Source: Alicyclobacillus_A sp963788285 (GTDB lineage: Bacteria; Bacillota; Bacilli; Alicyclobacillales; Alicyclobacillaceae). From it: a stretch of DNA of 64,000 bases. A program made the position numbers and the translations under genes. The notes under the pieces are model-generated. The model did no database searches. It saw only the letters and a list, made by a program, of their open reading frames with translations, and was not told where the DNA came from. The DNA lies in NCBI GenBank assembly GCA_963788285.1, contig CAWBGB010000012.1, forward strand, positions 186,001 to 250,000, given 5' to 3'. Shown in pieces: positions 44,199-53,180 of the stretch (its first letter is position 1; each line of letters begins with the position of its first letter).

Positions 44199-45212
44199 CT
44201 ACTTAGCCACTGAGCAGGCCATCAAGACCCAATCCAAGCTGTGATGAGGGTCGCGGCGCCCCGTCTTCACTGCGTACTCGGCATCTGCCACAATGGAGAG
44301 CAAGCGTTCAATTTGAGACTGCGTCAGCGCTCTGGCTTGCTCGGACGCAACCTTCACCGCGTACGGATGTGCGCCAGCTTTGGACGCAATTTGTTGGTTG
44401 GAGTATCCTTTCCCGCCCAGCACTTTCGCGTACCACATCAACCGCAGTTGGCGAGCGATGAGCGCATACAGCGCGAACGCGTCGTACCCCGCACGCTCAA
44501 CGTCGGATAACACGCGAAAGGACCGATCTACGCGCCCTTTGACAACACCGTCAATCCATGCAAATACGTTGTCTTCCACAGGCTGCGACACAAGTTCCTG
44601 CACGTCTTGCAGGGTGATTGGCCGTCCACCCGCATACGTGTGCAGCTTCTCTAGTTCGGAGATAGCGCTGGAGAGGGTCTGCGTCCTCCGCCACAACTCA
44701 CGGGCAGCGTCGCTGGCCAGTGAGATACCGCGTTCGCTACAGACTGTCGCCAACCACTGCAGTGCGACATTTTCCTTCGGTGGATTGCAGTCGATCACTG
44801 TGTGTTTGCGGGCGAGCTTAACAATCTTCTTCCGTTCGTCCAGCTTTTCTCCGTGCACAGTGATGACGAGGATTTTCCCGTTTGCAGGATGTTCCAGATA
44901 CTGTTCCAGGTCCCTCAGATCGTGTTTCGACTTGCCGCCAGACAGCAGCGCGGAACAGTGATCTAGGTGTACAATTCCGGTTTCGGAAAACAGTGACAAC
45001 GTTTGGCACGCCTGGACTGCCCCGGTACATCCCTCTTCATCAAAACGAAAACGGTTGACATCTACAGGCATCTCTTCAACGCGGGCCAACACTTGTTCCA
45101 GCTTGTCCAGATACCACCCCGACAGAATGAAGTCGGTGCCGACGAGCACGTGCACCGGAGCCACGTCGGTTGTCGCCTGTAAAGATTCAATGGCTTGACT
45201 CCATTCGAGCAT
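44199..45212 (-). CDS. holA: DNA polymerase III subunit delta
   Basis: Clamp-loader subunit that opens the beta clamp. 337 residues, with an N-terminal PVHVLVGTDFILSGWYLDKLEQVL region, IVHLDHCSALLSGG and NGKILVITVHGEKLDERKKIVK, a middle helical domain (SLASDAARELWRRTQT) and the C-terminal collar (AGYDAFALYALIARQLRLMWYAKVL, KAGAHPYAVKVASEQA). Its ribosome-binding site is inside the preceding terminator hairpin. Confidence 0.95.
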   Translation of the reverse strand: MLEWSQAIESLQATTDVAPVHVLVGTDFILSGWYLDKLEQVLARVEEMPVDVNRFRFDEEGCTGAVQACQTLSLFSETGIVHLDHCSALLSGGKSKHDLRDLEQYLEHPANGKILVITVHGEKLDERKKIVKLARKHTVIDCNPPKENVALQWLATVCSERGISLASDAARELWRRTQTLSSAISELEKLHTYAGGRPITLQDVQELVSQPVEDNVFAWIDGVVKGRVDRSFRVLSDVERAGYDAFALYALIARQLRLMWYAKVLGGKGYSNQQIASKAGAHPYAVKVASEQARALTQSQIERLLSIVADAEYAVKTGRRDPHHSLDWVLMACSVAK

Positions 45213-45213
45213 G

Positions 45214-45273
45214 AAAAAACGCCTCCCAACTTCACAAGTATACCTCGCTTTGGTCTTGAGATGGGGAGGCGTT
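45214..45273 (-). terminator. terminator of ndh overlapping the holA ribosome-binding site
   Basis: A 10-bp stem AACGCCTCCC/GGGAGGCGTT with a 36-base loop and a TTTTTT tract that ends one base before the holA start codon. The 3' arm contains GGGAGG, the only Shine-Dalgarno sequence for holA. Confidence 0.75.
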
Positions 45274-45299
45274 CTCTATAGATGATATTGTCGGGTAAA

Positions 45300-46478
45300 T
45301 TAGATATGAACGACGTCGGTGGTCTTGTCAGCCGTCAAACGCATACCGCCAAGCTGCCACAGGTATTTCACCTTTGAGGCTTCCTTCATCATCGCGGCAA
45401 TCACGCCTTTGACCGGAAGGTTACCCACCTGACCTACGCCGACTTCGCGACCAAGCGAAGCCAATGTGCCGAGGTTGTGAAAGTGGAACGGCTTCATCGG
45501 TTGACCATAAATCGCCGCAATCACATTCTCAGCTAGGACAGGGCCCATTTGCATGGCCGCTTGAGCTGTCGGCGGGATTGGACGACCGTTCTCTTCGAAC
45601 CAAGCGCAGTCACCGCCAATAAAAATGTGGGGATCGTCAACGGATTGCAAGTACTCGTTCACTTTTGCGCGACCTCTGCGGTCTACAGTAAACCCAGCTT
45701 CCTGCAGAATGGGGTTGGCACGGACGCCGCCGGTCCAGACAATGGTACCAGCCTCAACAGTTTCTCCACCTTCTAGATGAACCACGCCAGGTTCCACCTT
45801 CACCAACTTGGTATTGGTGCGCAGTCGAGCCCCACGCTCGGTCAACGTCCGGGCGGCAACATCGCGCAAAGCCTCGGAAACCATCGGCAAGATGGTGGGC
45901 ATTGCCTCAATGTTTTGCAGATCCACTTCGTTCCTGTCGATGCCGTACTTCAAGCAAAGTTCCGGCAGCCAGTCCACCAATTCGCCAACCAATTCAATCC
46001 CCGTCAGGCCGGCGCCGCCAATGACAATGGTCAGGTGCCGCTTGTCGCCGTCATCTTTGTACTTCTGGAATTCCTGTTCAATGTGATTCCGGATATTCAC
46101 CGCAGAATCGACGTCCATGATGGAGAGGCTGTTCTCAGCCATTCCGGGGATGCCAAAGTATTCGGAGACCCAACCCAGCGTCACGACCAGCCAATCGTAG
46201 TCGTAGGTCCCGTTTTTCCCATGTACCTGCTTTTTCTCGCGGTCAATCGACGTAATTTCATCTTCCACGATGGTGGATGTGGGCTTTGTCAGAACCTGAC
46301 GGATAGGCACGGTGTAATTCATTGCGTTCCCGCGGCCACCCGCTGCTTCGTGCAACAAGGTAGCCATGTAATGATACGAATTTTTGTTGACCAGGGTGAA
46401 CGGCTCGGAGTTTTTCTCTAATCCTGCGGCCGTCATCATGCCAGCGTACCCGGCCCCTAGAATGAGTATTTTGCTCAT
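45300..46478 (-). CDS. ndh: type II NADH dehydrogenase
   Basis: Non-proton-pumping NADH:menaquinone oxidoreductase on the inner membrane face. 392 residues. Two Rossmann dinucleotide sites: ILGAGYAGMMTAAGLE (FAD, residues 6-21) and IVIGGAGLTGIELVGEL (NADH, about 165). The FIGGDCAWFE motif (about 293) and PPTAQAAMQMGPVLAENV are typical. The C-terminus ends in an amphipathic membrane-binding region. GGAAGAGGGAGA sets ATG 46478. It sits between holA and the comEC remnant, not a usual place. Confidence 0.93.
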   Translation of the reverse strand: MSKILILGAGYAGMMTAAGLEKNSEPFTLVNKNSYHYMATLLHEAAGGRGNAMNYTVPIRQVLTKPTSTIVEDEITSIDREKKQVHGKNGTYDYDWLVVTLGWVSEYFGIPGMAENSLSIMDVDSAVNIRNHIEQEFQKYKDDGDKRHLTIVIGGAGLTGIELVGELVDWLPELCLKYGIDRNEVDLQNIEAMPTILPMVSEALRDVAARTLTERGARLRTNTKLVKVEPGVVHLEGGETVEAGTIVWTGGVRANPILQEAGFTVDRRGRAKVNEYLQSVDDPHIFIGGDCAWFEENGRPIPPTAQAAMQMGPVLAENVIAAIYGQPMKPFHFHNLGTLASLGREVGVGQVGNLPVKGVIAAMMKEASKVKYLWQLGGMRLTADKTTDVVHI

Positions 46479-46626
46479 GATTTCTCCCTCTTCCCTGAAA
46501 TTCCTTGGTGAATGTTTGTCATGGATGGTTGTACATACATCTACGATGTGCGAAACCGCGCATGTACATTCTGACATAACTCACCAGCTAGCCGCCTCGA
46601 CGGGCATTGGACGAATACCGTCAAAC

Positions 46627-46635
46627 ATTATATCA
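46627..46635 (-). promoter_or_regulatory. extended -10 promoter upstream of ndh
   Basis: Minus strand TGATATAAT gives an extended -10 with perfect TATAAT (46627-46632). The preceding bases read TTGTGA, one half of a Rex-type site (TTGTGA-N6-TCACAA), but the second half is missing, so redox control is only a possibility. The leader to the start codon is about 150 bases. Confidence 0.5.
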
Positions 46636-46744
46636 CAACCTTCCCGCCACCTTTGGTAGACATTCGTGCAAAACGTCGAATTCGGACGAAAAACCTATGG
46701 ACAGCGGCGTGATTCAGGGTGTACAGAATGGCCCCAAACAAGGC

Positions 46745-48105
46745 CTAAAGCCACCATGACGGCTTTACCGACACCAAGGCGCCTGGAATGTTCGCCACCG
46801 TTTCCACGACACCAAGCAAAGACTCGATGCCGGCGTGTAGCACAGCGGCCAAGCTCGTCAGTAAACATGTACACACAACGGCGGAAGTATGAACCGCGTC
46901 AGCCACAGCAAACGGAAAGGGCAGAAGCAGCGCCAACATCGGGGGCCGCCAATATGTTGGCTGCAATGGAGTGAGGCGTACATGGTTGAAACGTACAGAT
47001 CAGAACAGGTAGGAGCCAGAGCTCTACGCACAACGTGGACGTCGCAATCTACGTCACGTGTCGCCATGCAAAAGTGAGAACCGCACCCCGCAATACGGGT
47101 ACTTTCGACTCTGCGCCCTTGCAGCAGATGAGAACAATACTTGATTGACAGCAGCATTAGCGACAAACGAGAGGTAAGCACTGATGCCAAACGCGGCCTT
47201 TAGGTTGACAGTGGGGAGGACGACCGCCGCCCCCAACAACCCTACGGATGGCGACGTTTGCCGCCCTACGGCATATTCAGCCCAGCGATACGTCGTCATT
47301 AAAGCGGCACGGACAATCGACACGTCAAAGCGACAGGCGCCAGCATACACCCATGCGCGGCTGGCCTGCAACGCCGCCCACAACCACGCGGGAAGTCGCA
47401 GTGCGCGCCAAACCGGGAACAGAATGACGTGCACAAACTGCTCCACAACGAACAAATTGGCTTCGCTGGCTACCAGCACGTGCAGCAACCCGGCGTCCAG
47501 AAAGCACTGTATGGTGGTATCGCGTCCCTCGTCGCTAAACCATCAAGCAAGGCTCTCTGAGGCTGCGGTTTTTGGTAAGATTGTTCCGCAGCCGCCAACA
47601 CGACGAAGCTCAGGAATCCGGTACGAGCTTCTCGGCCAGATCCGTTGTACGCGCCTCACAACAACGGAATGAGCATCACACGGTATCCATCTTGTCATCG
47701 ATTGGCGGACTCAATGCTACGGACGCCGTACTGTTGCAAAGTAATTTGGCGACGACTCGGGGTTGAACCAGCGTCAGATGGACGTCGTGCAGTCGTAGCA
47801 GAGCAGACGATTACGTGCGGAAGGATTTTACATATACCACGGTGGCGCGACCTTGAAGCGTGTAGCCGAGCAAAAACCGACCGTCATGAATCACCGCTGC
47901 CAAGGGCAGCGCGAATCACGACAATCAGCACGGGGCTGCCCAACGCTGCCTGAGACCCCACGCCACCGCAGCCAGCCCTAATATCACCACTTAAGGCCAG
48001 ATGAGCGTGGGTGAAGGACCTACGAAAAACAGCGACCGAGGAAAAAACGCAGCCAATCGAAAAAACCACATGCGTGCGAAGATTCGCACCGCATGCGGGT
48101 GTTTC
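46745..48105 (-). pseudogene. comEC: decayed comEC competence channel gene
   Basis: Remains of the DNA-uptake channel. The clearest part is SDEGRDTTIQCFLDAGLLHVLVASEANLF (47395-47530 region), matching the conserved ComEC block before LHVLAISGLH, then LPAWLWAALQASRAWVYAGACRFDVSIVRAALMTTYRWAEYAVGR and KAAFGISAYLSFVANAAV. An in-frame TGA at about 47537 lies just before this block and other pieces need frame changes. The 3' part ends in VVETVANIPGALVSVKPSWWL, typical of the segment before the metallo-beta-lactamase domain, which is missing. Beyond that lies the upstream region of ndh. Confidence 0.8.
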
Positions 48106-49219
48106 AGTGCGTTGCACCTTCAATTACAATTCTGATTTGAACGTGGTGGGTGGCATCGAAATTCGGCGGATTAAACCACTCGTCCTGTTCAGCGCCCCAT
48201 GTGGTGTCGACCGAGAGCCAGACATGCTGACGGTCATCCCACACGCGGTTCCAGGCGTGCGGCCCGTAATCGAGCGCGGTGCCGCCAATGCCTTCGTCAA
48301 TCTCGACCGTCAGGCCAACCGCGTGGGCCATCTCTGCGTAGAGAAGAGCATAGTCCGCACACACCCCCTTGCCCGTGCGCAAGGTGTCGAGTGGCGACTG
48401 TTGATCCCAGCGATGGTAATTCACATAGTCGTAGTACTTCTTCCAGTCGTACTTGATATGGTGGATTTCCCACTCGTATAGCGCGTAGGCCTTCGCGCGC
48501 GAGGACGTTTGTCCGGCCGTAATCCTCTGCGCTAACGTCGCGATCTCTTTGGGAACGATCAATACACCTACTTGCGTTCCATCGGTACCCGTCGGTACCG
48601 CGAACAGAGAAATGTTTTTGGACAACGGTTCCAGCGCGTTGGCCGTCAAAACGGGAAGCTCACGCGCCACAAGTGGTTTTAGCCAGGGCTGAAAGATGGA
48701 GCGGTTCATCACATCGTAGGGTTGTGAGTTTGCCGCCAACAGTTGGAGCGACGGTACAGACACAAACTGCAAGACAACAAACACGACAGCACCCAACGCA
48801 ACCGAAAACACCACGCCCGCTACTGCACCAAGTACCCCACCAAAGAGTCGACTGTTACCCACGCCGCGTGGAATCATGCGAACAATCCATCCCGGAATGG
48901 GATATACTATGCGGTGCAGGATGGTCGACATGACGAAGTACAGCACGAGTAACAGCGCAAGATGCGACAGCTGTGGAGACTGTTGCCAGATACTCCAGAG
49001 TTCTGTCGCCCACGAGGGAACCTGTCCAGCCTTCACGTGTGCAAAGAGCCCAGAGATTTTGACGCTTGCAAACCAGGCACAGGACAGTGCAGCTACAGCG
49101 GCCACAAGGTGCGTTGCCTGAGCCACGAGATATCCTGCCTCAGGTGCAAATCTTCGTGCGTATCCCCGGAAGACAGACCATAAAAACACCACTGCGAACG
49201 CAATGGTTAACCAGTTCAC
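48104..49219 (-). CDS. CvpA-like membrane protein fused to a transglutaminase-like domain
   Basis: 371 residues. Residues 1-155 are a CvpA/colicin-V-production-type membrane region with about four helices (WLTIAFAVVFLWSVFRGYARR, LVLYFVMSTILHRIVYPIPGW, LFGGVLGAVAGVVFSVALGAVV). Residues 240-345 are a transglutaminase-like domain with a complete triad: Cys287 in GKGVCADYA, His321 in GPHAWNRVW, Asp338 in SVDTTW. The catalytic domain should lie outside the membrane, so a peptidase-like or crosslinking role at the wall is plausible but unproven. GTG start after GGAGGTG. It is intact between two competence pseudogenes. A similar fused protein occurs in some Bacilli, but I cannot name a characterised one. 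Confidence 0.8.
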   Translation of the reverse strand: MNWLTIAFAVVFLWSVFRGYARRFAPEAGYLVAQATHLVAAVAALSCAWFASVKISGLFAHVKAGQVPSWATELWSIWQQSPQLSHLALLLVLYFVMSTILHRIVYPIPGWIVRMIPRGVGNSRLFGGVLGAVAGVVFSVALGAVVFVVLQFVSVPSLQLLAANSQPYDVMNRSIFQPWLKPLVARELPVLTANALEPLSKNISLFAVPTGTDGTQVGVLIVPKEIATLAQRITAGQTSSRAKAYALYEWEIHHIKYDWKKYYDYVNYHRWDQQSPLDTLRTGKGVCADYALLYAEMAHAVGLTVEIDEGIGGTALDYGPHAWNRVWDDRQHVWLSVDTTWGAEQDEWFNPPNFDATHHVQIRIVIEGATH

Positions 49220-49337
49220 CGTGTCAGCACCTCCTCACCGTGCCGTACTTTACGAGATGAACATTTATTACACGTCTATCTTAATGTACATTGCGCAGAG
49301 AATGCACGGGAAACGGATTCCATACTACTGCGTCGTA

Positions 49338-49740
49338 TCACATGATTTTCTGTCGGTGGTCGCCGGGCGCAACATTCGCAAGGTTGGCGTACGGAGCGAT
49401 GTGTTCAAGCGTGGTCTTACCAATCCCCGAAATCTGGAGCAGGTCACTCAGTTGCCGCAGTGAACCGAAATTGGACAATGGCCGCTGCCCTCGTAGGTCC
49501 AATGCCAGGCAGCGTCTCCGACGTATCGACCGCAGCCGAGTTCATGTCAATCTTACCCCGTTCCCTCCCCCTCGGCCTACAGCACTCGCTAAACACCAGT
49601 GAAAGAGCCTCTGGAGAGGGTTGTTCTTCCGCGGTAGGAATCACCACTTCTCCGTGTCGACACGGTATGTAGCCAGTACCCTGTGCCGAACGCCAGTAGT
49701 GCCTCCCGAAGAGGGCGATGCGACGATACCACCCCACTTT
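49338..49740 (-). pseudogene. comEA: decayed comEA DNA receptor gene
   Basis: The tandem helix-hairpin-helix pair of ComEA is readable: DMNSAAVDTSETLPGIGPTRAAAIVQF in one frame, then after a small deletion GSLRQLSDLLQISGIGKTTLEHIAPYANL in another, ending at TGA 49338-49340. The N-terminal anchor and SLBB part (toward 49860) is not recognisable. comEB is absent. With comEC also broken, the late competence operon is lost. Confidence 0.85.
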
Positions 49741-49986
49741 TTTTCTCCAAGTTACCGAACGTCCAAAGCGGATATCAGCGTTTCCTCTTCACTGAACTCC
49801 AACACGTCCACAACCCCTGGATTTTTGCTGCAAAGGTCTTCTGACATGCCAACTCCCCATCGAATCATGCATATGGAGATTCTCAGTTCGTTCCTGTGTC
49901 CGCACATCCCTGTTTTCAAACCTTGTACCTTCGCATACTTTGTAAATAAGCGATTTGCAAACGTGCGCATACAGGACACCAAATCG

Positions 49987-50016
49987 TTGGCATCTGAGAT
50001 GCGGATGATGTAAGAT
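49987..50016 (+). promoter_or_regulatory. candidate promoter of mntR
   Basis: -35 TTGGCA (49987-49992), 18-bp spacer, -10 TAAGAT (50011-50016), about 30 bp before the mntR start. Confidence 0.4.
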
Positions 50017-50045
50017 GGATACACGAAGTTTCGGGGGTTGTTCGA

Positions 50046-50477
50046 TTGTTAACACCGAGTATGGAAGACTATTTGGAGAAAATCTACGAGTTGATGAAGG
50101 AGAAAGGATATGCGAGGGTTTCAGACATCGCATCCTCTCTCGATGTGCAACCCTCGTCCGTGACGAAAATGATCCAAAAATTGGATGAAAACCAGTACGT
50201 GACCTACGAGAAGTACCGCGGTATCGTCCTGACAGCTCGTGGTCAGAAATTGGGCCAGCTGATGAAGGAACGACACCATATGTTGGAAGAATTCATGCGG
50301 ATTCTCGGCGTGAGTGAGGAAACCATTCAAAAAGATGTGGAAGGGATTGAACACCACGTCAGTCCAACCACACTGAATTCCCTGCAAGCGCTCGTCTTGT
50401 TTTTTGCTGAGCGTCCCGATTGCTTGGCCCACTTTCAGTCGTACTTAGCGAAAGTGCAGGACGAACACAGCGAGTAA
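50046..50477 (+). CDS. mntR: manganese transport regulator MntR (DtxR family)
   Basis: Mn-responsive repressor of manganese uptake genes. 143 residues: winged helix (1-70) with RVSDIASSLDVQPSSVTKMIQKLDENQYVTYEKYRGIVLT and a dimer domain. All six metal ligands of B. subtilis MntR are in place: Asp8, Glu11, His77, Glu99, Glu102 and His103. The start is a TTG at 50046 behind GGGGG, giving MLTPSMEDYLEKIY. No manganese transporter is nearby. Confidence 0.95.
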   Translation: MLTPSMEDYLEKIYELMKEKGYARVSDIASSLDVQPSSVTKMIQKLDENQYVTYEKYRGIVLTARGQKLGQLMKERHHMLEEFMRILGVSEETIQKDVEGIEHHVSPTTLNSLQALVLFFAERPDCLAHFQSYLAKVQDEHSE

Positions 50478-50522
50478 ACTAACGCGACAGATGGGGATGA
50501 CCGCACTCTGTCGCGTCATTCC

Positions 50523-51266
50523 TCAGGTACCTGTGACCTTCTGTGCGACAACGCAAATTCTGTCTGCCCGCTCCACTATCTCGCTCCCAAAATCTCCTTC
50601 TATCTCCGCTTTAAATCCAGCCGAATCTAAGACATACAGGAGCACATCCAGAGTATAGTATTGCTGCACGTGGTGCTCTTCATAGCGATGGTACGTGTAG
50701 CCATCCTCTGACACAAACATGTGAACGTCGTATTGAATGCGACCACTGTGTTCATCGACGTCCGTTTCAAACAGCACCGCGGCGTTGTCTCGAATGTCGT
50801 GCCATACCCCTTCCTTTAACGCGTTTATCCGTGCCGGACCCAAGAGGTCAAAGCAAAACCAGCCGCCGGGATGCAGTTGTCTCGCGACACCTTGGAAACA
50901 CACCCGGAGCTCCTCTAGGGACAGCACGTAATTGAGAACGTCGCAGCAGGCCACCGCAAGATGCACGCGGCCTGGCAGCGCGAACTCCCGGATGTCCTGG
51001 CACAGCCACTGCACCGCCACATTCGCTTCCATCGCTGCATGCGCCGCTTGCGCGAGCATTTCTTCCGAACGGTCAACGCCGTACACCCTGCGACAACGGG
51101 TCGCAAGTTGTAACGTCAGCTGCCCTGTGCCACACCCGATGTCTACGACGTCAAACGAGGCCAAATCAGACCATCGACGTTTGATCCAGTTTAACCAGGC
51201 GTCGTGAGGCGCCCCGTTCATGAACGCGTCGTAGATGGCGGCAAATTCGCTGTACGGTCTGCTCAC
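50523..51266 (-). CDS. yqeM: SAM-dependent methyltransferase (YqeM-like)
   Basis: 247 residues, class I fold: FDVVDIGCGTGQLTLQLATRCRRVYGVDRSEEMLAQA (SAM motif, about 36-70), ACCDVLNYVLSLEELR, GGWFCFDLLGPARI. The N-terminus YSEFAAIYDAFMNGAPHDAWLNWI is the YqeM pattern. It ends the yqeG-to-yqeM cluster, directly after rsfS (6-bp gap). Substrate unknown. Confidence 0.85.
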   Translation of the reverse strand: MSRPYSEFAAIYDAFMNGAPHDAWLNWIKRRWSDLASFDVVDIGCGTGQLTLQLATRCRRVYGVDRSEEMLAQAAHAAMEANVAVQWLCQDIREFALPGRVHLAVACCDVLNYVLSLEELRVCFQGVARQLHPGGWFCFDLLGPARINALKEGVWHDIRDNAAVLFETDVDEHSGRIQYDVHMFVSEDGYTYHRYEEHHVQQYYTLDVLLYVLDSAGFKAEIEGDFGSEIVERADRICVVAQKVTGT

Positions 51267-51272
51267 CGCACT

Positions 51273-51629
51273 TCACCTTGCCTCCTCAAAAGGAATCTGT
51301 CGTGCGTCTCCCCACAGTCGCTCCAAATTGTAAAACTCCCGTTCTTCCGATCGAAACACGTGGACCACAACATCTCCGAAATCCATGAGGACCCAGCGTC
51401 CCTCGTCCATGCCTTCCGTGCCTTTACAGTGAAGCCCCAATTCCTCAAGTCGATCCCGCACAGACCGCGCCACCGCCTCCAACTGTGTCCCGGAATTGGC
51501 CGAACAAATGACGAAGTAGTCGGCCATCGGCGTCAGGTCATGGATATCCAAAACGACGATATCGTTAGCCTTTTTGTCAGCGGCTGCGGCGGCAGCTTGT
51601 AGTGCAAGTTGATCGGTAGAATTGAGCAT
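51273..51629 (-). CDS. rsfS: ribosomal silencing factor RsfS
   Basis: Binds L14 and blocks subunit joining when nutrients are low. 118 residues: ALQAAAAAADKKANDIVVLDIHDLTPMADYFVICSANSGTQLEAVA, DRLEELGLHCKGTEGMDEGRWVLMDFGDVVVHVF. ATG 51629 follows GGAGGTAAG. Confidence 0.96.
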   Translation of the reverse strand: MLNSTDQLALQAAAAAADKKANDIVVLDIHDLTPMADYFVICSANSGTQLEAVARSVRDRLEELGLHCKGTEGMDEGRWVLMDFGDVVVHVFRSEEREFYNLERLWGDARQIPFEEAR

Positions 51630-51677
51630 TGGCTTACCTCCCGGTCTGTGAATCACTCATGGTTCAAATCATGCGTC

Positions 51678-52256
51678 TCACGCGCCTTGTGTAGCGGTCA
51701 CTTGTTCCCACAGTTCATTCCGAGCCATCACTGTGAGGGGAAAAATCGGTTGATGCGTCTGAAGGAGATACAAAATGGTGTTGTCGAATGACTCTGCAAG
51801 CGCGAGGTCCAGATTTCGCTCCGCCAGAACGCGTATTTTGTCTACTCCAGGGTACTTCCGTCCAGGCTCGGTGGCATCTGCCAGGAACAGCACTTTTTCT
51901 AAATCAGACATACCAACCCGCCCGGTGGTGTGAAATCGCACCGCGTTCTGAATGTCTTCGTCATCGATACCAAACCACTCCGCAGCGAGATGCGCGGCAA
52001 TCGGACCATGCAAAATCGCAGGAATCAGTGCAAACCCAGCTGGAATTTCGACTTGTTCCGCTACGTGCGCCAGCCGCTCCTGTGGCCACTCCCGAGCGAT
52101 GTCGTGGATCCAAGCTGCGACTCGCGCCTTTGTCACATCCACCCCGTATCGACGAGCGAGGCCTTCTGCAGTCTCGACGACGCCTTTCGTGTGTTCAAAG
52201 CGCGCTGGGCTTAACTCCGCCTGCGCTTTCTCCATCAACTCCATTTCTGACACCAT
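51678..52256 (-). CDS. yqeK: HD-domain Ap4A hydrolase (YqeK)
   Basis: Cleaves diadenosine tetraphosphate to two ADP. 192 residues with FEHTKGVVETAEGLARRYGVD, the HD pair AAWIHDIAREWP, ILHGPIAAHLAAEWFGI and VRFHTTGRVGMSDLEKVLFLADATEPGR. ATG 52256 has GGGAGAG upstream and matches family length; an in-frame start at 52301, overlapping nadD, is an alternative. Confidence 0.9.
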   Translation of the reverse strand: MVSEMELMEKAQAELSPARFEHTKGVVETAEGLARRYGVDVTKARVAAWIHDIAREWPQERLAHVAEQVEIPAGFALIPAILHGPIAAHLAAEWFGIDDEDIQNAVRFHTTGRVGMSDLEKVLFLADATEPGRKYPGVDKIRVLAERNLDLALAESFDNTILYLLQTHQPIFPLTVMARNELWEQVTATQGA

Positions 52257-52287
52257 GACTCGCTCTCCCAACTCGTCTGTAGTGTAC

Positions 52288-52881
52288 TCACGTTTCTCCA
52301 TACTCAAGCCACACCTGCAGCACAGCAGGAGGAATCAAGCCGCAAATTGGCAGGTTTCTCCGCAGCCGCTCGCGCAGAAATGTGGATGAGACGTCCACAA
52401 TGGGCATCTCGAGCACAGTGGCCCGCAATGCCGGGAGCTCACGCCGCACTTCTGCCAACGTCTCTTCAAACGGGTACCCCGTACGGACAGCAACGACGAA
52501 CTCTATCATATGGACGAGGTCGTGTGCACGGTGCCACTGTGGCAGGTTTGCTAGGCTGTCCGACCCACACAAAAACTGAAAGTGATAGTTTGGGTACATC
52601 CTGCTCAAGGCGTGAATGGTATCCACAGTGTATGACGGGGTGGGCAGCGAACGTTCGATATCGCAAACCTTGAACGCTTCGTATCCTTCAACTAGGGCTT
52701 GTACCAATCGCACGCGCGTGGCGTGTTGCGTGTGTTCCTCTTTCAATTTATGCGGCGGCGCGGGCGCAGGCAGAAACCACACTGCATCCGAACGGGTCTG
52801 TTCGAGCGCCAATTGGGCCATCAGAAGGTGGCCAACATGTGGCGGATCGAACGTCCCTCCGAACAGCACAATGTTTTGCAT
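52288..52881 (-). CDS. nadD: nicotinate-nucleotide adenylyltransferase
   Basis: Makes NaAD from NaMN in NAD synthesis. 197 residues: nucleotide-binding start VLFGGTFDPPHVGHLLMAQLALEQ (GxFDPxHxGH), FLPAPAPPHK, FLCGSDSLANLPQWH, and the C-terminal VSSTFLRERLRRN (ISSTxIR) motif. ATG 52881 just follows the yhbY stop; its ribosome-binding site is weak. Confidence 0.95.
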   Translation of the reverse strand: MQNIVLFGGTFDPPHVGHLLMAQLALEQTRSDAVWFLPAPAPPHKLKEEHTQHATRVRLVQALVEGYEAFKVCDIERSLPTPSYTVDTIHALSRMYPNYHFQFLCGSDSLANLPQWHRAHDLVHMIEFVVAVRTGYPFEETLAEVRRELPALRATVLEMPIVDVSSTFLRERLRRNLPICGLIPPAVLQVWLEYGET

Positions 52882-52883
52882 CG

Positions 52884-53180
52884 CTACGGCAGTTGAATTT
52901 GCGGGTTCTCGGTGGACTTTCGGTATAATACTACGGTTCGGCCTATCGACTGCACCCACTCGGCCCCCGTCTCCTCAACCAGGATTTCTGCGACTTCGTC
53001 GCGCGACAGCGGACTCGTTTCTAAGACAGAGATTTTCATCAGTTCGTGCGACTCCAAGTCTTGCTCCACCTGTTCAATCACGCCTGCCGAAATTCCACCT
53101 TTGCCAATTTGCATCGCCGGCGACAGATGATGCGCCTGTGCTCGCAAAAATCGCTTTTGTTTTCCTGTTAACACGTTCAT
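52884..53180 (-). CDS. yhbY: YhbY/YqeI RNA-binding protein (CRM domain)
   Basis: 98-residue CRM-domain protein associated with 50S assembly: LTGKQKRFLRAQAHHLSPAMQIGKGGISAGVIEQVEQDLESHELMKI. The GKGG loop and ATG 53180 overlapping the aroE stop (ATGA) fix the call. Confidence 0.93.
   Translation of the reverse strand: MNVLTGKQKRFLRAQAHHLSPAMQIGKGGISAGVIEQVEQDLESHELMKISVLETSPLSRDEVAEILVEETGAEWVQSIGRTVVLYRKSTENPQIQLP

Noticed and set aside
46666..48000. Plus-strand frames over the comEC remnant
   Set aside because: The conserved ComEC blocks read on the minus strand; plus frames lack ribosome-binding sites and family signatures.
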